DNA of 64,000 nucleotides from Pseudomonas pisciculturae (GTDB lineage: Bacteria; Pseudomonadota; Gammaproteobacteria; Pseudomonadales; Pseudomonadaceae): contig NZ_JACVZE010000001.1 in assembly GCF_015461805.1 (NCBI RefSeq), positions 310,001 to 374,000 on the forward strand, read 5' to 3'. The notes beneath the pieces were generated by a model, which did no database searches, had not been told where the DNA came from, and saw only the letters and a program-made list of their open reading frames with translations. The translations under genes and the position numbers were made by a program. Shown one piece after another: positions 46,970 through 56,683 of this stretch; position 1 is the first letter of the stretch, and the number at the start of each line of letters is the position of its first letter.

Positions 46970-48151
46970 ATGCAAAAACAAATCGGCGCACCCAAGCAGA
47001 AGCTCAGCTTCAGCGACCCCAAAGTGCGTGCGTGGCTCTTCCAGATCATCACGATTGTGGCGGTGATCTCGCTGGGCTGGTACCTCTTCGACAACACCCA
47101 GACCAACCTTCAGCACCGAGGCATTACCTCGGGTTTCGACTTTCTTGAACGCAGTGCCGGCTTTGGCATCGCGCAGCATTTGATCGACTACACCGAATCG
47201 GACAGCTATGCCCGAGTGTTTGTGATCGGTTTGCTCAACACCTTACTGGTCACCGTGATCGGCGTGATCCTGGCAACCCTGCTGGGTTTCGTGATCGGCG
47301 TGGCACGGCTGTCGCCGAACTGGATGATCAACAAGCTGGCGACCGTGTATGTGGAAGTGTTCCGCAATATTCCGCCGCTGCTGCAAATCCTGTTCTGGTA
47401 TTTCGCGGTGTTCCTGACGATGCCGGGGCCGCGTAACAGCCACAACTTCGGCGATACCTTCTTTGTCAGCAGCCGTGGCCTGAACATGCCGGCAGCGATT
47501 GCTGCTGATGGGTTCTGGCCGTTTGTGGTAAGCATCGTGATTGCCATCGTGGCTATCGTGCTGATGTCGCGGTGGGCCAACAAACGCTTTGAAGCGACTG
47601 GCGTACCGTTCCACAAATTTTGGGCGGGCCTGGGGTTGTTCATCGTGATCCCGGCGTTGTGCACCTTGATCTTCGGCGCACCTGTTCACTGGGAAATGCC
47701 TGAACTCAAGGGTTTCAACTTTGTTGGCGGCTGGGTGTTGATCCCCGAACTGCTGGCACTGACCCTGGCGCTTACCGTGTACACGGCAGCCTTTATTGCC
47801 GAGATCGTGCGGTCGGGCATCAAGTCCGTCAGCCACGGCCAGACCGAAGCCGCGCGCTCCCTGGGCCTGCGGCCTGGGCCGACGCTGCGCAAGGTCATCA
47901 TCCCGCAGGCCCTGCGGGTGATCATTCCGCCGCTGACCAGCCAATACCTCAACCTGGCGAAAAACTCGTCGTTGGCCGCCGGTATCGGTTACCCGGAAAT
48001 GGTTTCGCTGTTTGCCGGCACGGTGCTCAATCAGACCGGCCAGGCCATCGAGGTTATTGCCATCACCATGAGCGTGTACCTGGCGATCAGCATCAGCATT
48101 TCCCTGCTGATGAACTGGTACAACAAGCGCATTGCGCTGATCGAGCGGTGA
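46970..48151 (+). CDS. aapQ: General L-amino acid ABC transporter permease AapQ
   Basis: 393-residue inner-membrane permease. Transmembrane segments are evident (WLFQIITIVAVISLGWYLF near the start, then others to FVIGLLNTLLVTVIGVILA). The EAA loop that contacts the ATPase is HGQTEAARSLGLRPGPTLRKV, near residues 285-305. A larger periplasmic insertion between helices separates it from short His/Gln permeases, as usual for AapQ. Followed 10 bp later by aapM. Confidence 0.94.
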   Translation: MQKQIGAPKQKLSFSDPKVRAWLFQIITIVAVISLGWYLFDNTQTNLQHRGITSGFDFLERSAGFGIAQHLIDYTESDSYARVFVIGLLNTLLVTVIGVILATLLGFVIGVARLSPNWMINKLATVYVEVFRNIPPLLQILFWYFAVFLTMPGPRNSHNFGDTFFVSSRGLNMPAAIAADGFWPFVVSIVIAIVAIVLMSRWANKRFEATGVPFHKFWAGLGLFIVIPALCTLIFGAPVHWEMPELKGFNFVGGWVLIPELLALTLALTVYTAAFIAEIVRSGIKSVSHGQTEAARSLGLRPGPTLRKVIIPQALRVIIPPLTSQYLNLAKNSSLAAGIGYPEMVSLFAGTVLNQTGQAIEVIAITMSVYLAISISISLLMNWYNKRIALIER

Positions 48152-48161
48152 GGAAACGCAC

Positions 48162-49259
48162 ATGAGTTCGCATACTTTCAAACCTGATATGCCGCCGCCG
48201 AGCAAAGTCTTCGGCCCGGTGGCATGGATGCGCGCCAACCTGTTTTCCAGTTGGCTCAATACCCTGCTGACCCTGTTGGCGTTCTACCTGGTGTACCTGG
48301 TGGTACCGCCGATACTGCATTGGGCGATCCTGGATGCCAACTGGGTGGGCACTACCCGCGCCGACTGCACCAAGGAAGGCGCGTGCTGGGTGTTTATCCA
48401 ACAGCGCTTCGGGCAGTTCATGTACGGCTACTACCCCGGCGACCTGCGCTGGCGCGTAGACCTGACCGTGTGGCTGGCCATCGTCGGCGTGGCGCCGTTG
48501 TTTATCTCGCGCTTCCAGCGCAAGGCGATCTACGGCCTGAGCTTTTTGGTGCTGTACCCGATCATCGCGTTCTTCCTGCTGCACGGCGGCATCTTCGGCC
48601 TGACCAACGTGGCGACCAGCCAATGGGGCGGCCTGATGCTGACCCTGGTGATCGCTACCGTCGGTATTGCCGGTGCCTTGCCATTGGGCATCGTGCTGGC
48701 GCTGGGGCGACGCTCGAACATGCCGGCGATTCGCGTGATCTGCGTGACGTTCATCGAGTTCTGGCGCGGCGTGCCGTTGATCACCGTGCTGTTCATGTCG
48801 TCGGTAATGCTGCCGTTGTTCCTGCCTGAGGGCATGGGCATCGACAAATTGCTGCGGGCATTGATCGGCGTGATCCTGTTCCAGTCGGCCTACGTGGCCG
48901 AAGTGGTACGCGGTGGCTTGCAGGCGATTCCCAAGGGTCAGTACGAAGCAGCCGCAGCAATGGGCCTGGGTTACTGGCGCAGCATGGGCCTGGTGATTCT
49001 GCCGCAAGCCCTGAAGCTGGTGATCCCTGGCATCGTTAACACCTTTATTGCGCTGTTCAAGGACACGAGCCTGGTGATCATCATCGGCCTGTTCGACCTG
49101 CTCAACAGCGTCAAGCAAGCCGCCGCCGACCCGAAATGGTTGGGCATGGCCACCGAAGGCTACGTGTTCGCGGCCCTGGTGTTCTGGATTTTCTGTTTTG
49201 GTATGTCGCGCTATTCCATTCATTTGGAACACAAGCTCGACACAGGCCACAAGCGTTAG
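48162..49259 (+). CDS. aapM: General L-amino acid ABC transporter permease AapM
   Basis: 365-residue partner of AapQ. Helices include [19 protein letters not shown] near the start and [20 protein letters not shown] mid-protein. The EAA loop reads [21 protein letters not shown] cysteine pair in the first periplasmic loop ([11 protein letters not shown]) is notable but common in AapM. Ends 11 bp before aapP. Confidence 0.94.
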   Translation: MSSHTFKPDMPPPSKVFGPVAWMRANLFSSWLNTLLTLLAFYLVYLVVPPILHWAILDANWVGTTRADCTKEGACWVFIQQRFGQFMYGYYPGDLRWRVDLTVWLAIVGVAPLFISRFQRKAIYGLSFLVLYPIIAFFLLHGGIFGLTNVATSQWGGLMLTLVIATVGIAGALPLGIVLALGRRSNMPAIRVICVTFIEFWRGVPLITVLFMSSVMLPLFLPEGMGIDKLLRALIGVILFQSAYVAEVVRGGLQAIPKGQYEAAAAMGLGYWRSMGLVILPQALKLVIPGIVNTFIALFKDTSLVIIIGLFDLLNSVKQAAADPKWLGMATEGYVFAALVFWIFCFGMSRYSIHLEHKLDTGHKR

Positions 49260-49270
49260 GAGTTGATGTT

Positions 49271-50035
49271 ATGAGCGAAGCGATCAAACAGCCTGTGAGC
49301 CCTGAAGGCATTATCCAGATGCAGGGCGTCAACAAGTGGTACGGCCAGTTCCACGTGTTGAAAGACATCAACCTCAACGTCAAGCAGGGCGAGCGTATCG
49401 TGCTGTGCGGCCCGTCGGGTTCGGGCAAGTCCACCACCATCCGTTGCCTCAACCGCTTGGAAGAACACCAGCAAGGCCGCATCGTGGTCGATGGCGTGGA
49501 ACTGACAAACGACCTCAAGCAGATCGAAGCGATCCGCCGCGAAGTCGGCATGGTGTTCCAGCACTTCAACCTGTTCCCGCACCTGACCATCCTGCAAAAC
49601 TGCACGCTGGCACCGATGTGGGTGCGCAAGATGCCCAAGCGCAAGGCCGAAGAAATCGCCATGCATTACCTGGAGCGCGTGCGTATCCCGGAGCAGGCCC
49701 ACAAGTTTCCGGGGCAACTCTCTGGCGGTCAGCAACAGCGTGTGGCGATTGCCCGTGCCTTGTGCATGAAGCCGAAAATCATGCTGTTCGATGAGCCGAC
49801 TTCGGCACTCGACCCGGAAATGGTGAAAGAAGTTTTGGACACCATGATCGGCCTGGCCGAAGACGGCATGACCATGTTGTGCGTGACCCACGAAATGGGC
49901 TTTGCGCGCACCGTGGCCAACCGCGTGATCTTCATGGACAAGGGCGAGATCGTCGAGCAGGCGGCGCCGAATGACTTCTTCGACAACCCGCAGAATGACC
50001 GGACCAAGTTGTTCTTGAGCCAGATTTTGCATTGA
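49271..50035 (+). CDS. aapP: General L-amino acid ABC transporter ATPase AapP
   Basis: 254 residues from ATG 49271 with AGGAG upstream; a longer frame from 49136 overlaps aapM in another frame. Walker A is [18 protein letters not shown], the Q-loop is [12 protein letters not shown], the signature is [15 protein letters not shown], Walker B is [14 protein letters not shown], and the H-loop is VTHEMGFA. Typical polar amino-acid importer ATPase. A clear terminator lies 15 bp after the stop. Confidence 0.95.
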   Translation: MSEAIKQPVSPEGIIQMQGVNKWYGQFHVLKDINLNVKQGERIVLCGPSGSGKSTTIRCLNRLEEHQQGRIVVDGVELTNDLKQIEAIRREVGMVFQHFNLFPHLTILQNCTLAPMWVRKMPKRKAEEIAMHYLERVRIPEQAHKFPGQLSGGQQQRVAIARALCMKPKIMLFDEPTSALDPEMVKEVLDTMIGLAEDGMTMLCVTHEMGFARTVANRVIFMDKGEIVEQAAPNDFFDNPQNDRTKLFLSQILH

Positions 50036-50049
50036 TCGATGTGTGAATA

Positions 50050-50082
50050 AATAAACCCGGCCTGGTGCCGGGTTTATTTTTT
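50050..50082 (+). terminator. Rho-independent terminator after aapJQMP
   Basis: AATAAACCCGGC (50050-50061) pairs with GCCGGGTTTATT (50067-50078) around a 5-base loop and runs into TTTTTT. It ends the aap operon and, because the stem is symmetric with an A-rich left flank, could also terminate the convergent mqsRA transcript. Confidence 0.92.
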
Positions 50083-50086
50083 GGAG

Positions 50087-50581
50087 CTAGGACGCTTTGA
50101 GCGTTTCAGCTTTATCGTGTTTGGTATAGGTAAAGGCGCCGCGCATATCGGCGCCTTCAGCCAAGGCTTTTGCGTCCGCCAGCAAATGCGGGTGACGATC
50201 CAGCAAGCGCATCAGTAACACCAAGGTTTTGGGGGCTAGCAGTTCGCCGCGTTCATAACGTGAGAAGGCATTGTGGCCGCCACCGGAGAGCAGTTCCACG
50301 GCCTCTTTCTGGGTAAGGTGCAGTTTGCGGCGGATGCGTTTCATCTCTGTGCCGATCATTTGTCGGGCTGCAACGACGAGTTCATCGCCTGCTTCTCCAA
50401 AACGGTCGGCGCTATCTGTATCCGGGTCCCAAAAGCCGTCTCCACATACATGACATTCCCAGCCGGAGAGATTATCCACCCGGCGCTCCATGCCTTTGAC
50501 ACTAATGGTTTCACTGCGGCCCTTGAAATAGTGCAGAGCGTCGGGTGCGCCGCAGATGTAGCAAAGCTCGGGTTCTTTCAT
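50087..50581 (-). CDS. mqsA: MqsA-family antitoxin
   Basis: 164 residues. The N-terminal zinc-binding part has two CxxC pairs (LCYICGAPD and WECHVCGDG), and the C-terminal half is a helix-turn-helix domain (LHLTQKEAVELLSGGGHNAFSRYERG). Overlaps the mqsR stop by 4 bp, so toxin and antitoxin are translationally coupled. The antitoxin is expected to neutralise MqsR and repress the operon through the palindrome at 50908-50928. Slightly longer than E. coli MqsA (131 residues), mostly at the C-terminus. Confidence 0.92.
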   Translation of the reverse strand: MKEPELCYICGAPDALHYFKGRSETISVKGMERRVDNLSGWECHVCGDGFWDPDTDSADRFGEAGDELVVAARQMIGTEMKRIRRKLHLTQKEAVELLSGGGHNAFSRYERGELLAPKTLVLLMRLLDRHPHLLADAKALAEGADMRGAFTYTKHDKAETLKAS

Positions 50582-50889
50582 TGGTTTTTCTCCTTGAAGG
50601 AGATCACCGGTGGCCTACCGTCTACGCGGTAAGTCACCTTGATGTAAATCTCCCTGCCTTTCGAGTGGGTGTGGTACACGTCCTGCCAGACTCGATGGTC
50701 CCCGTAAGTGGTCATCGATTTGTACAACATCCAGTTTTGTAACTCATAAATGACGTCTTGCATTTGCCCGATGCTGAAGCGCACTTCCCAGCCGCATTTT
50801 TGCGCTGACTGTGTAAAGGCGCTTCTCCCCAGCCGCCTCACATCCGCCTTTATCACCGCCAAATCGTAATGAGGTGTGTACTTTTCCAT
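50578..50889 (-). CDS. mqsR: MqsR-family mRNA interferase toxin
   Basis: Ribosome-independent endoribonuclease of the RelE-like fold; in E. coli it cuts mRNA at GCU/GCA. 103 residues, close to E. coli MqsR (98). The family segment YKSMTTYGDHRVWQDVYHTH and the C-terminal VISFKEK agree closely with E. coli, including the SMTT...D..WQDVY residues around the active site. Toxin-first order is typical for mqsRA. The ATG lies about 20 bp downstream of the palindromic operator. Confidence 0.93.
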   Translation of the reverse strand: MEKYTPHYDLAVIKADVRRLGRSAFTQSAQKCGWEVRFSIGQMQDVIYELQNWMLYKSMTTYGDHRVWQDVYHTHSKGREIYIKVTYRVDGRPPVISFKEKNQ

Positions 50890-50907
50890 AAGACACCTGA
50901 GTTCAAT

Positions 50908-50928
50908 AATTACCCTCTAAGGGTAATT
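50908..50928. promoter_or_regulatory. Palindromic operator upstream of mqsRA
   Basis: AATTACCCT-CTA-AGGGTAATT is a perfect palindrome (9-bp arms, 3-bp spacer), 18 bp upstream of mqsR. E. coli MqsA binds AACCT(N)3AGGTT palindromes, so the ACCCT-CTA-AGGGT core fits an autoregulatory site. Confidence 0.8.
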
Positions 50929-51065
50929 TTACCAATCGAAAATACTGCTCCTTTTGCTGCCTAAGAAACCTAGTCCGTTGCTCTCGTAGGCACGTCCGAA
51001 TAGGCTGTGGGAGATTTCATCGAATAATTAGCGCAAGCGCCTCTCCCTCTGCCGGCAGTTGATCA

Positions 51066-52340
51066 ATGACCTCTCAAGCCCCAAAACCGCAGCGCACGCC
51101 CGAGCTGGAAGAACTGTTGATCGACGCCGAAGCCGACGACGACGTGGTGCAACACGACCACCCGCTGGTGAGTCGCCCGTGGCTATTGCTGTTGGGCCTT
51201 GTACTGGTGGCGTTGAACCTGCGCCCGGCGTTGTCGAGCCTGTCGCCGCTGCTCAATGACGTATCGACCAGCCTCGGCCTTTCGGCTGCCAGGGCGGGTT
51301 TGCTGACCACCTTGCCGGTGCTGTGCCTGGGGTTGTTTGCGCCCCTGGCGCCGATCCTGGCCCGGCGCTTTGGCGCCGAGCGCGTTGTGCTCGGGATTCT
51401 GCTAACGCTGGCCGCCGGCATCCTGCTGCGCAGTGCATTTGGGGAAGTGGGTTTGTTCGCGGGCAGCCTGATTGCCGGTGCGAGCATTGGCATCATCGGC
51501 GTGCTGCTGCCGGGCATCGTCAAGCGTGACTTCGCCAAACAGGCCGGCACCATGACCGGTGTGTACACCATGGCGCTGTGCCTGGGCGCGGCGCTGGCGG
51601 CGGGGGCCACGGTGCCCATCAGTCACTATTTTGGTGACAGCTGGAACATCGGCCTGGGCTTCTGGGTGGCGCCTGCGCTGTTGGCGGCGATGTTCTGGTT
51701 ACCACAAATCGGGCAGAAACAGGGTGCGCATCGCGTCGCTTACCGGGTGAAAGGCTTGCTGCGTGACCCGCTGGCCTGGCAAGTGACGTTGTACATGGGC
51801 CTGCAATCGTCCCTGGCCTACATCGTGTTTGGCTGGGTGCCGTCGATTCTGATCAGTCGCGGCCTTAGCCCTACCGAAGCGGGGCTGGCGCTGTCTGGTT
51901 CGATTATCGTGCAACTGCTCAGCGCCCTCACCGCGCCGTGGTTGGCCACGCGCGGCAGGGACCAGCGCCTGGCCATCGTCGTGGTGATGGTGCTGACCCT
52001 CGGCGGCCTGTTCGGTTGCCTGTATGCCCCGATCGACGGTTTATGGGGCTGGGCCATTCTGCTCGGCCTGGGGCAGGGCGGTACTTTCAGTTTGGCGTTG
52101 ACCTTGATCGTGCTGCGCTCGCGAGACGCTCACGTCGCCGCCAATCTATCGAGCATGGCTCAGGGTATTGGCTATACCCTGGCATCTCTCGGCCCGTTGG
52201 CGGTGGGGTTGATCCACGACTGGACCGGCGGCTGGGCTGCCACCGGTTGGGTGTTCGCCGTGATTGGCCTGGGCGCCATCGCTGCTGGCCTCGGTGCGGG
52301 GCGGGCGAAATACGTCGGCGTCAGCAGCGAGAAAGTCTAG
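51066..52340 (+). CDS. MFS transporter of the CynX/NimT (cyanate permease) family
   Basis: 424 residues. An acidic N-terminal tail (LIDAEADDDVVQHDHP) precedes twelve predicted transmembrane helices, the first with the family-typical NLRPALSSLSPLL motif. Substrate is unknown; family members move cyanate, nitroimidazoles or act as drug exporters. The expected cytosolic loop lies near GQKQGAHRVAYRVKGLLRDP, mid-protein. Ribosome-binding site is weak. The stop shares the bases CTAG with the stop of the convergent fimbrial gene. Confidence 0.9.
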   Translation: MTSQAPKPQRTPELEELLIDAEADDDVVQHDHPLVSRPWLLLLGLVLVALNLRPALSSLSPLLNDVSTSLGLSAARAGLLTTLPVLCLGLFAPLAPILARRFGAERVVLGILLTLAAGILLRSAFGEVGLFAGSLIAGASIGIIGVLLPGIVKRDFAKQAGTMTGVYTMALCLGAALAAGATVPISHYFGDSWNIGLGFWVAPALLAAMFWLPQIGQKQGAHRVAYRVKGLLRDPLAWQVTLYMGLQSSLAYIVFGWVPSILISRGLSPTEAGLALSGSIIVQLLSALTAPWLATRGRDQRLAIVVVMVLTLGGLFGCLYAPIDGLWGWAILLGLGQGGTFSLALTLIVLRSRDAHVAANLSSMAQGIGYTLASLGPLAVGLIHDWTGGWAATGWVFAVIGLGAIAAGLGAGRAKYVGVSSEKV

Positions 52341-52978
52341 AGATACAACACCTCCAGGGTTGCTGAACCGTCCATCACAATGTCGGTGCTCAGGTCCAGG
52401 TTCTGCTTGGCGTTGATCACCACCTCCAGGGTGAGGGTGCTGGTGAGGTTCTGGATCGCTGCCGGCCCGGCGGTACTGCCCTCGGTATCGGTAAAACCGA
52501 GCAGGCTTCTAGCGCCGACATCGATGGGGTTCAGGTTGGCCATGCGCCACGCGAGGCCGCCAGTGGTGGATTCGGTGCCATAGACCGGCGCCCAGCTATC
52601 GGCCGAGGTCTGCTTGGGGTCGAAGCTCAACGAATACACACCGATCTTGTTGCCGCTGTTATCGAGCCCCAATCCATAGTAAATCTCGCTGTTGACGTGG
52701 GCCGTGCCGTCGCGGTTGTCGCGCATGCGCAACGAATACTGCACGGGGCCGTTGCAAGTGAGCGTCAGGCTCAGGGATTTGCGTGGCAGACGCGTGCCGG
52801 TTGCGAGGTTGAGGTCTTGTTGGGAGATCTTGCCGAACTCGACCCTGCCATTGCCCGACAGGGTCGGCGTGCAGGAGGCGGGCGTGATCAGGCCGTTGAC
52901 GTTCAGGTCGACGGTGGAAGCAGCGTTGGTCAAGGGGCTGAGCAACACGGTGAGGAGTGTCAGGTATCGATACATCAT
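52337..52978 (-). CDS. DUF1120-type fimbrial subunit (operon gene 8)
   Basis: 213-residue secreted protein, signal peptide about 19 residues (LLTVLLSPLTNA). Family hallmarks are VDLNVNGLITPASCTPTLS at the mature N-terminus, the second cysteine in LTLTCNGPVQYSL, and the C-terminal DGSATLEVLYL with penultimate Tyr, the chaperone-recognised last strand of chaperone-usher subunits. Last gene of the fimbrial operon, 18 bp after the adhesin-like gene. Most likely a minor or terminating subunit. Confidence 0.85.
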   Translation of the reverse strand: MMYRYLTLLTVLLSPLTNAASTVDLNVNGLITPASCTPTLSGNGRVEFGKISQQDLNLATGTRLPRKSLSLTLTCNGPVQYSLRMRDNRDGTAHVNSEIYYGLGLDNSGNKIGVYSLSFDPKQTSADSWAPVYGTESTTGGLAWRMANLNPIDVGARSLLGFTDTEGSTAGPAAIQNLTSTLTLEVVINAKQNLDLSTDIVMDGSATLEVLYL

Positions 52979-52996
52979 GTGAGTCTCCGATTGCGC

Positions 52997-54121
52997 TTAG
53001 AAGTAGATGATTTCCAGGGTCGCCGAACCGTCGAGGCGCACTTCACTGCTCAGGTCGAGGGTGTTGAGTGGCGCTATAAAGGTCTTCAGGTTCAGTTGTG
53101 CGTGCAGGGTTTTCAGTGCGTGGGGGCCTTCGGTGCTGCCGGCCGTTGCGGTAAAACCGAGCAGGCTGCGCGCGCCCAGGGGCAGTGGGTTGGCGCTGGC
53201 GCTGCTCCAGGCTGTGCCACCTGTGGTGGAGTCCGTGCGATACAACTGCGGCAGGTTGTCGGCGGTTGCCTGGGGGGGGTCGACGAGGAGGTAATACCGC
53301 CCGATTTTCTGACCGCGGTCATCCAGGCCCAGTCCGTAGGCGGTCTCATCGAGGCCTCCGGTGGCGGAGCCGTCGCGGTTGTCATGCATGACCAGGGCAA
53401 AGGGAGCCGGACCGTCGCAGTTAACCGTGAGGCTCAGCGGCCGTTCCGGCAGGGGGGTGTGGTTGTCGTGATTCAAGTCGCTGACTGACAATTTGCCGAA
53501 ATTCACGATGCCATTGCTGGAGAGGCTCGGCACGCAGGCTGCGGGTGCGAATCGCGCTTGCAGGCTCAGCTCCCGCGAGCGCCCCGAGGCCGGGGCGTCG
53601 ATCAGCCCTGAGGTTTCCCACGTCACGGCGTCACGCACCCGTACGGCCTCTTCGCGCGCCCAGGCGCTGACCTGCAGGTGCACGGAAAAGCTACGGCCCG
53701 TGGCGGGTTGACCATCGATCATCGGTACGACGCCATGGTCTGCCCGCCAACCGAGATTTGCGCCGACCAGGCTCGGCGCCTGGCCCTGGCCTGCGAGCAA
53801 GCCAAGCTCTACAGCGCGGCCATCCAGCACGCCGTCACGCACCTGCAGTTGGTAAGTGCCCCCTTGCGTGAAACGCAGGCGCTCGGTGCCGGCGGCCAAT
53901 GCACGGTAGAACAGGCTCATGTCCTGAGGTTGCGGGCAGTTCAGCGTCAGGGACAGTTGCCGTTCGCCGAGCAGTCGTTCTGCTGTCGAGGTCGGTGCAA
54001 CGGCGCGGTTCATCAGGCCGAAGTCCAGGCGCGATTCGCTGAGGTCCAGGCGGCACTCGTCCTGGGCCTGTACCACGCTGGCGCAGAGCAGCAAGGCGGT
54101 GAGGCAGTGGTGAAGCTTCAT
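52997..54121 (-). CDS. Two-domain fimbrial adhesin-like protein with C-terminal DUF1120 domain
   Basis: 374 residues from ATG 54121, chosen for GAGG eight bases upstream and a clean signal peptide (KLHHCLTALLLCASVVQAQD); the longer frame to 54265 lies inside the usher gene. Residues 20-205 form an N-terminal domain (CRLDLSESRLDFGLMNRAVA) without match to the short subunits, and residues about 205-374 are a DUF1120 subunit domain ending DGSATLEIIYF. This layout, a receptor-binding domain plus a pilin domain next to the usher, is typical for tip adhesins. The ligand is unknown. Confidence 0.82.
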   Translation of the reverse strand: MKLHHCLTALLLCASVVQAQDECRLDLSESRLDFGLMNRAVAPTSTAERLLGERQLSLTLNCPQPQDMSLFYRALAAGTERLRFTQGGTYQLQVRDGVLDGRAVELGLLAGQGQAPSLVGANLGWRADHGVVPMIDGQPATGRSFSVHLQVSAWAREEAVRVRDAVTWETSGLIDAPASGRSRELSLQARFAPAACVPSLSSNGIVNFGKLSVSDLNHDNHTPLPERPLSLTVNCDGPAPFALVMHDNRDGSATGGLDETAYGLGLDDRGQKIGRYYLLVDPPQATADNLPQLYRTDSTTGGTAWSSASANPLPLGARSLLGFTATAGSTEGPHALKTLHAQLNLKTFIAPLNTLDLSSEVRLDGSATLEIIYF

Positions 54122-54131
54122 GGGCTTTTCC

Positions 54132-56552
54132 TCAAGGGTTCTGGCAGCGGGCCGGGGCCGTTTCGTAGTACACGTGCGGGTCGGCCTTGGCGGGCAACTC
54201 GAAGCGCAAATGGCAGCGGGGTTGGTCGGGGGCTTTGATCCACAGCGTGCGGGTGTCGAGGACATCGGGCAGAAACACCTGGTTGTGTTCCTGGACCAGG
54301 GTGATGAACTCGCCGTCTTCGGTGGTCACCGTCGAGCCCCTGGGAACGGGCCTGTCCAGGGTCAGCAGTGCCCGGCGGGTCAGGGCTACCCCGAACTCGA
54401 CGCGCTCCACTGCGCCGCGCCCGGCCGAGACCACAGCCAGGCCGTTGTTGATGTCGGCATTGCGTGGCAGCGAGCGGGTTTGCACCTCCAACGGGCTGCG
54501 CCCATAGGCACTGAGTTGCGAGGCTACGGCCTGGCCTTGCCAGTCGGTCCACACCGGGCCGCTGGGGGTGTTGACCTTGATGCCGGCCATGTCGCCCACC
54601 GACAGCACGGCAAAGGTGTCGCGCACCGGGTAGGGCGAGAAGGTCACGCCGTCACCGTGCAGCACCACCGCGCCTCGTGCGCCGCCCTGGTAGCTCGAAC
54701 GCTCGGCATCGGAGCGGGTGTAGTTGAAGTCCAGTTGGCTGTAGTACGGCAGGGCCGAAACGCCCAGGGATGATTCGACTTCGCGATCGCGTGTGTCATG
54801 TTCGACGCCGACGCGGTAAGCCAATTGATCATTGAGCTGTTCGTTAAGCCCAAGCCCCGTGCGATGCTCGCCACCGGAGTTACGCACCCACGCCCGCCCC
54901 CGGCGATTGCTGCCAAGCGGGACACTGACGGTCAGGTAAACGCTGTCATCGTTATAGCGTCGTCCGCCCATGTGCCATTCGGCTGTGGCAGACACCGACA
55001 GCCCGCCAACTTGCGTCCCCCAGGCGGCCAGGCCACGGCTGCTGTTGTCGCCCTGGAATGACGACGAGCGGGAAAAACCTGCCGTAAACGCACCCAGCTG
55101 CGGGTGGGACCACGAGGTGGTTGCGCTCTGCTGGTCGCGATAGCGCGAACGTTGCTGCTCGCGGGTGTCGGTGGTGTAGGTCGACTCGGTGAGGTCGCGG
55201 TAGCCCTGGGTGCGCCACGAATTGGCGGCCGTCAACGACCAGCGCTCGGTCAATTTCTGCGACCACGACAGGTCGGTTTGCACACCGCGCTCCTGGGTGC
55301 GCCGTGTGGCATCGGAGGCCACCAGCGCCAATTGCACCTGGCTGTCCTGCCAGGGCAACAACCCCAGGCTAAGCCCCGCCGATTTATAGGCCTCGGCCGC
55401 CAGCACCCCGCTACCCACGCTGACTTGCGGGTGCGGCGCGGCGCTGTAGCCGGCACTCACCACCCAGGGCTCGGCGCCCTCACTGTTGCCGATACTGCGT
55501 ACTTGCCCGGCAGCCACCGAGTAGCCAGGGGCCGGCAAGCCAAGGCCGAGCATGGCGGCGGGTACGGTGAAGCGGCGTTCCTCGCCGGTGGCCTCCTTGA
55601 CCGTCACTTCGACGTCGGAGCGCCCATTGAGGCGCGGCACATTACTCAAGGTAAACGGGCCGGCGGGCACCACGGTGGAGTGAATCAAGGTGCCGTTTTG
55701 CCGAACTTCGACCTGTGCCGGGCCATTGGCGATGCCATCAATGGTCGCGCCCTGGTTCTGGTCTTGCAGTGCCTCCTCGGTCAGCACCTGCACACCGGTG
55801 ATCTGCGCACCCGCCAGCACGGGGTTGTAGAGGTTGATCTGCCCTGCCTGCAGCACCGCCTGATGGCGGGCGAATGTGCGCTGGGCGTAGGCGTCGAGGT
55901 GTGTAGTGCTTGAGGTGCGGTCCTGCCAGGTCTGCACCTGGCGGCTGCGTACGATCCAGTCGCCCGCGTTGAAACCCACCTCGGTATTGGCCGAGCCGAA
56001 GCGGCTGGTGTCGTCGCCGTAGTTGTTGTACAGACCGGTAAGGTCGTAATTGAGCAACGCGGCAAAACCTCCGGTTTGATACCCGGAAATATCCTGGCTG
56101 ACCGGGCGCAGGGCTTGGGTGGGTACCACCAGCGACAGGCCCAGGTTAGCGGTGTCGGGTTCGATCACCGTCTGTGGGAACTCGTTGAGGAAGTCGTAGC
56201 AACTGTCTTCCTCCCCAGGGCCGGATGCCGGGACCACAAGCTGTGCGGCGTCCAGCAACGGTGGGTCGAAGCACAGTGCGCCTTGTCGATCGAAACTGAT
56301 ATCGACGCGCCCTCGGCGCTGGCCGTTGACTGTCAGGTTGAGCGCATGGCGACCCGGGCTGAAACGCGGTGATTGCATCAGCAGGTGGGCAAGTTCGGGG
56401 TCGATCCCGCGCTGGAGCAGGGTCTGTGAGTCAAAGGTGGCCCATACCGGGGTTGCCATAAGCCCCTGGCTGAGGGCCAGCACCATCAGTGGCAGGCGTG
56501 GTGAAACGCCGGGCACGGCGTTGCCGTCACGGTTATTCATGACTGTGTTCAC
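54132..56552 (-). CDS. Fimbrial outer-membrane usher (PapC/FimD-like)
   Basis: Pore and assembly platform for the fimbriae. 806 residues from GTG 56552 (GAAGAG nine bases upstream); ATG 56540 is an alternative. Signal peptide ends near PVWATFDS. An N-terminal chaperone-binding domain has NLTVNGQRRGRVDISFDRQG, then comes the barrel with a plug-like region (QVEVRQNGTLIHSTVVPAGP) and strand-rich segments, then C-terminal domains (HLRFELPAKADPHVYYETAP). Somewhat shorter than FimD (about 850 residues). The adhesin gene begins 10 bp later. Confidence 0.93.
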   Translation of the reverse strand: MNTVMNNRDGNAVPGVSPRLPLMVLALSQGLMATPVWATFDSQTLLQRGIDPELAHLLMQSPRFSPGRHALNLTVNGQRRGRVDISFDRQGALCFDPPLLDAAQLVVPASGPGEEDSCYDFLNEFPQTVIEPDTANLGLSLVVPTQALRPVSQDISGYQTGGFAALLNYDLTGLYNNYGDDTSRFGSANTEVGFNAGDWIVRSRQVQTWQDRTSSTTHLDAYAQRTFARHQAVLQAGQINLYNPVLAGAQITGVQVLTEEALQDQNQGATIDGIANGPAQVEVRQNGTLIHSTVVPAGPFTLSNVPRLNGRSDVEVTVKEATGEERRFTVPAAMLGLGLPAPGYSVAAGQVRSIGNSEGAEPWVVSAGYSAAPHPQVSVGSGVLAAEAYKSAGLSLGLLPWQDSQVQLALVASDATRRTQERGVQTDLSWSQKLTERWSLTAANSWRTQGYRDLTESTYTTDTREQQRSRYRDQQSATTSWSHPQLGAFTAGFSRSSSFQGDNSSRGLAAWGTQVGGLSVSATAEWHMGGRRYNDDSVYLTVSVPLGSNRRGRAWVRNSGGEHRTGLGLNEQLNDQLAYRVGVEHDTRDREVESSLGVSALPYYSQLDFNYTRSDAERSSYQGGARGAVVLHGDGVTFSPYPVRDTFAVLSVGDMAGIKVNTPSGPVWTDWQGQAVASQLSAYGRSPLEVQTRSLPRNADINNGLAVVSAGRGAVERVEFGVALTRRALLTLDRPVPRGSTVTTEDGEFITLVQEHNQVFLPDVLDTRTLWIKAPDQPRCHLRFELPAKADPHVYYETAPARCQNP

Positions 56553-56683
56553 ACAAGTGCACTCTTCTCTGGATGGAGGTGCCCGTCGCGCTTCCCTATC
56601 GCGGCAGGTCGCCTTCCCGGTGGCCTTGCGTCGGTGGCCACTTCGTTATTATTGGCGCCAGTGCGTCCCTGGGCGCCGTTGCT

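Noticed and set aside
46767..47180. Small minus-strand frames over the aapJ-aapQ junction
   Set aside because: Overlap firmly supported transporter genes; their ends coincide with the intercistronic hairpin.
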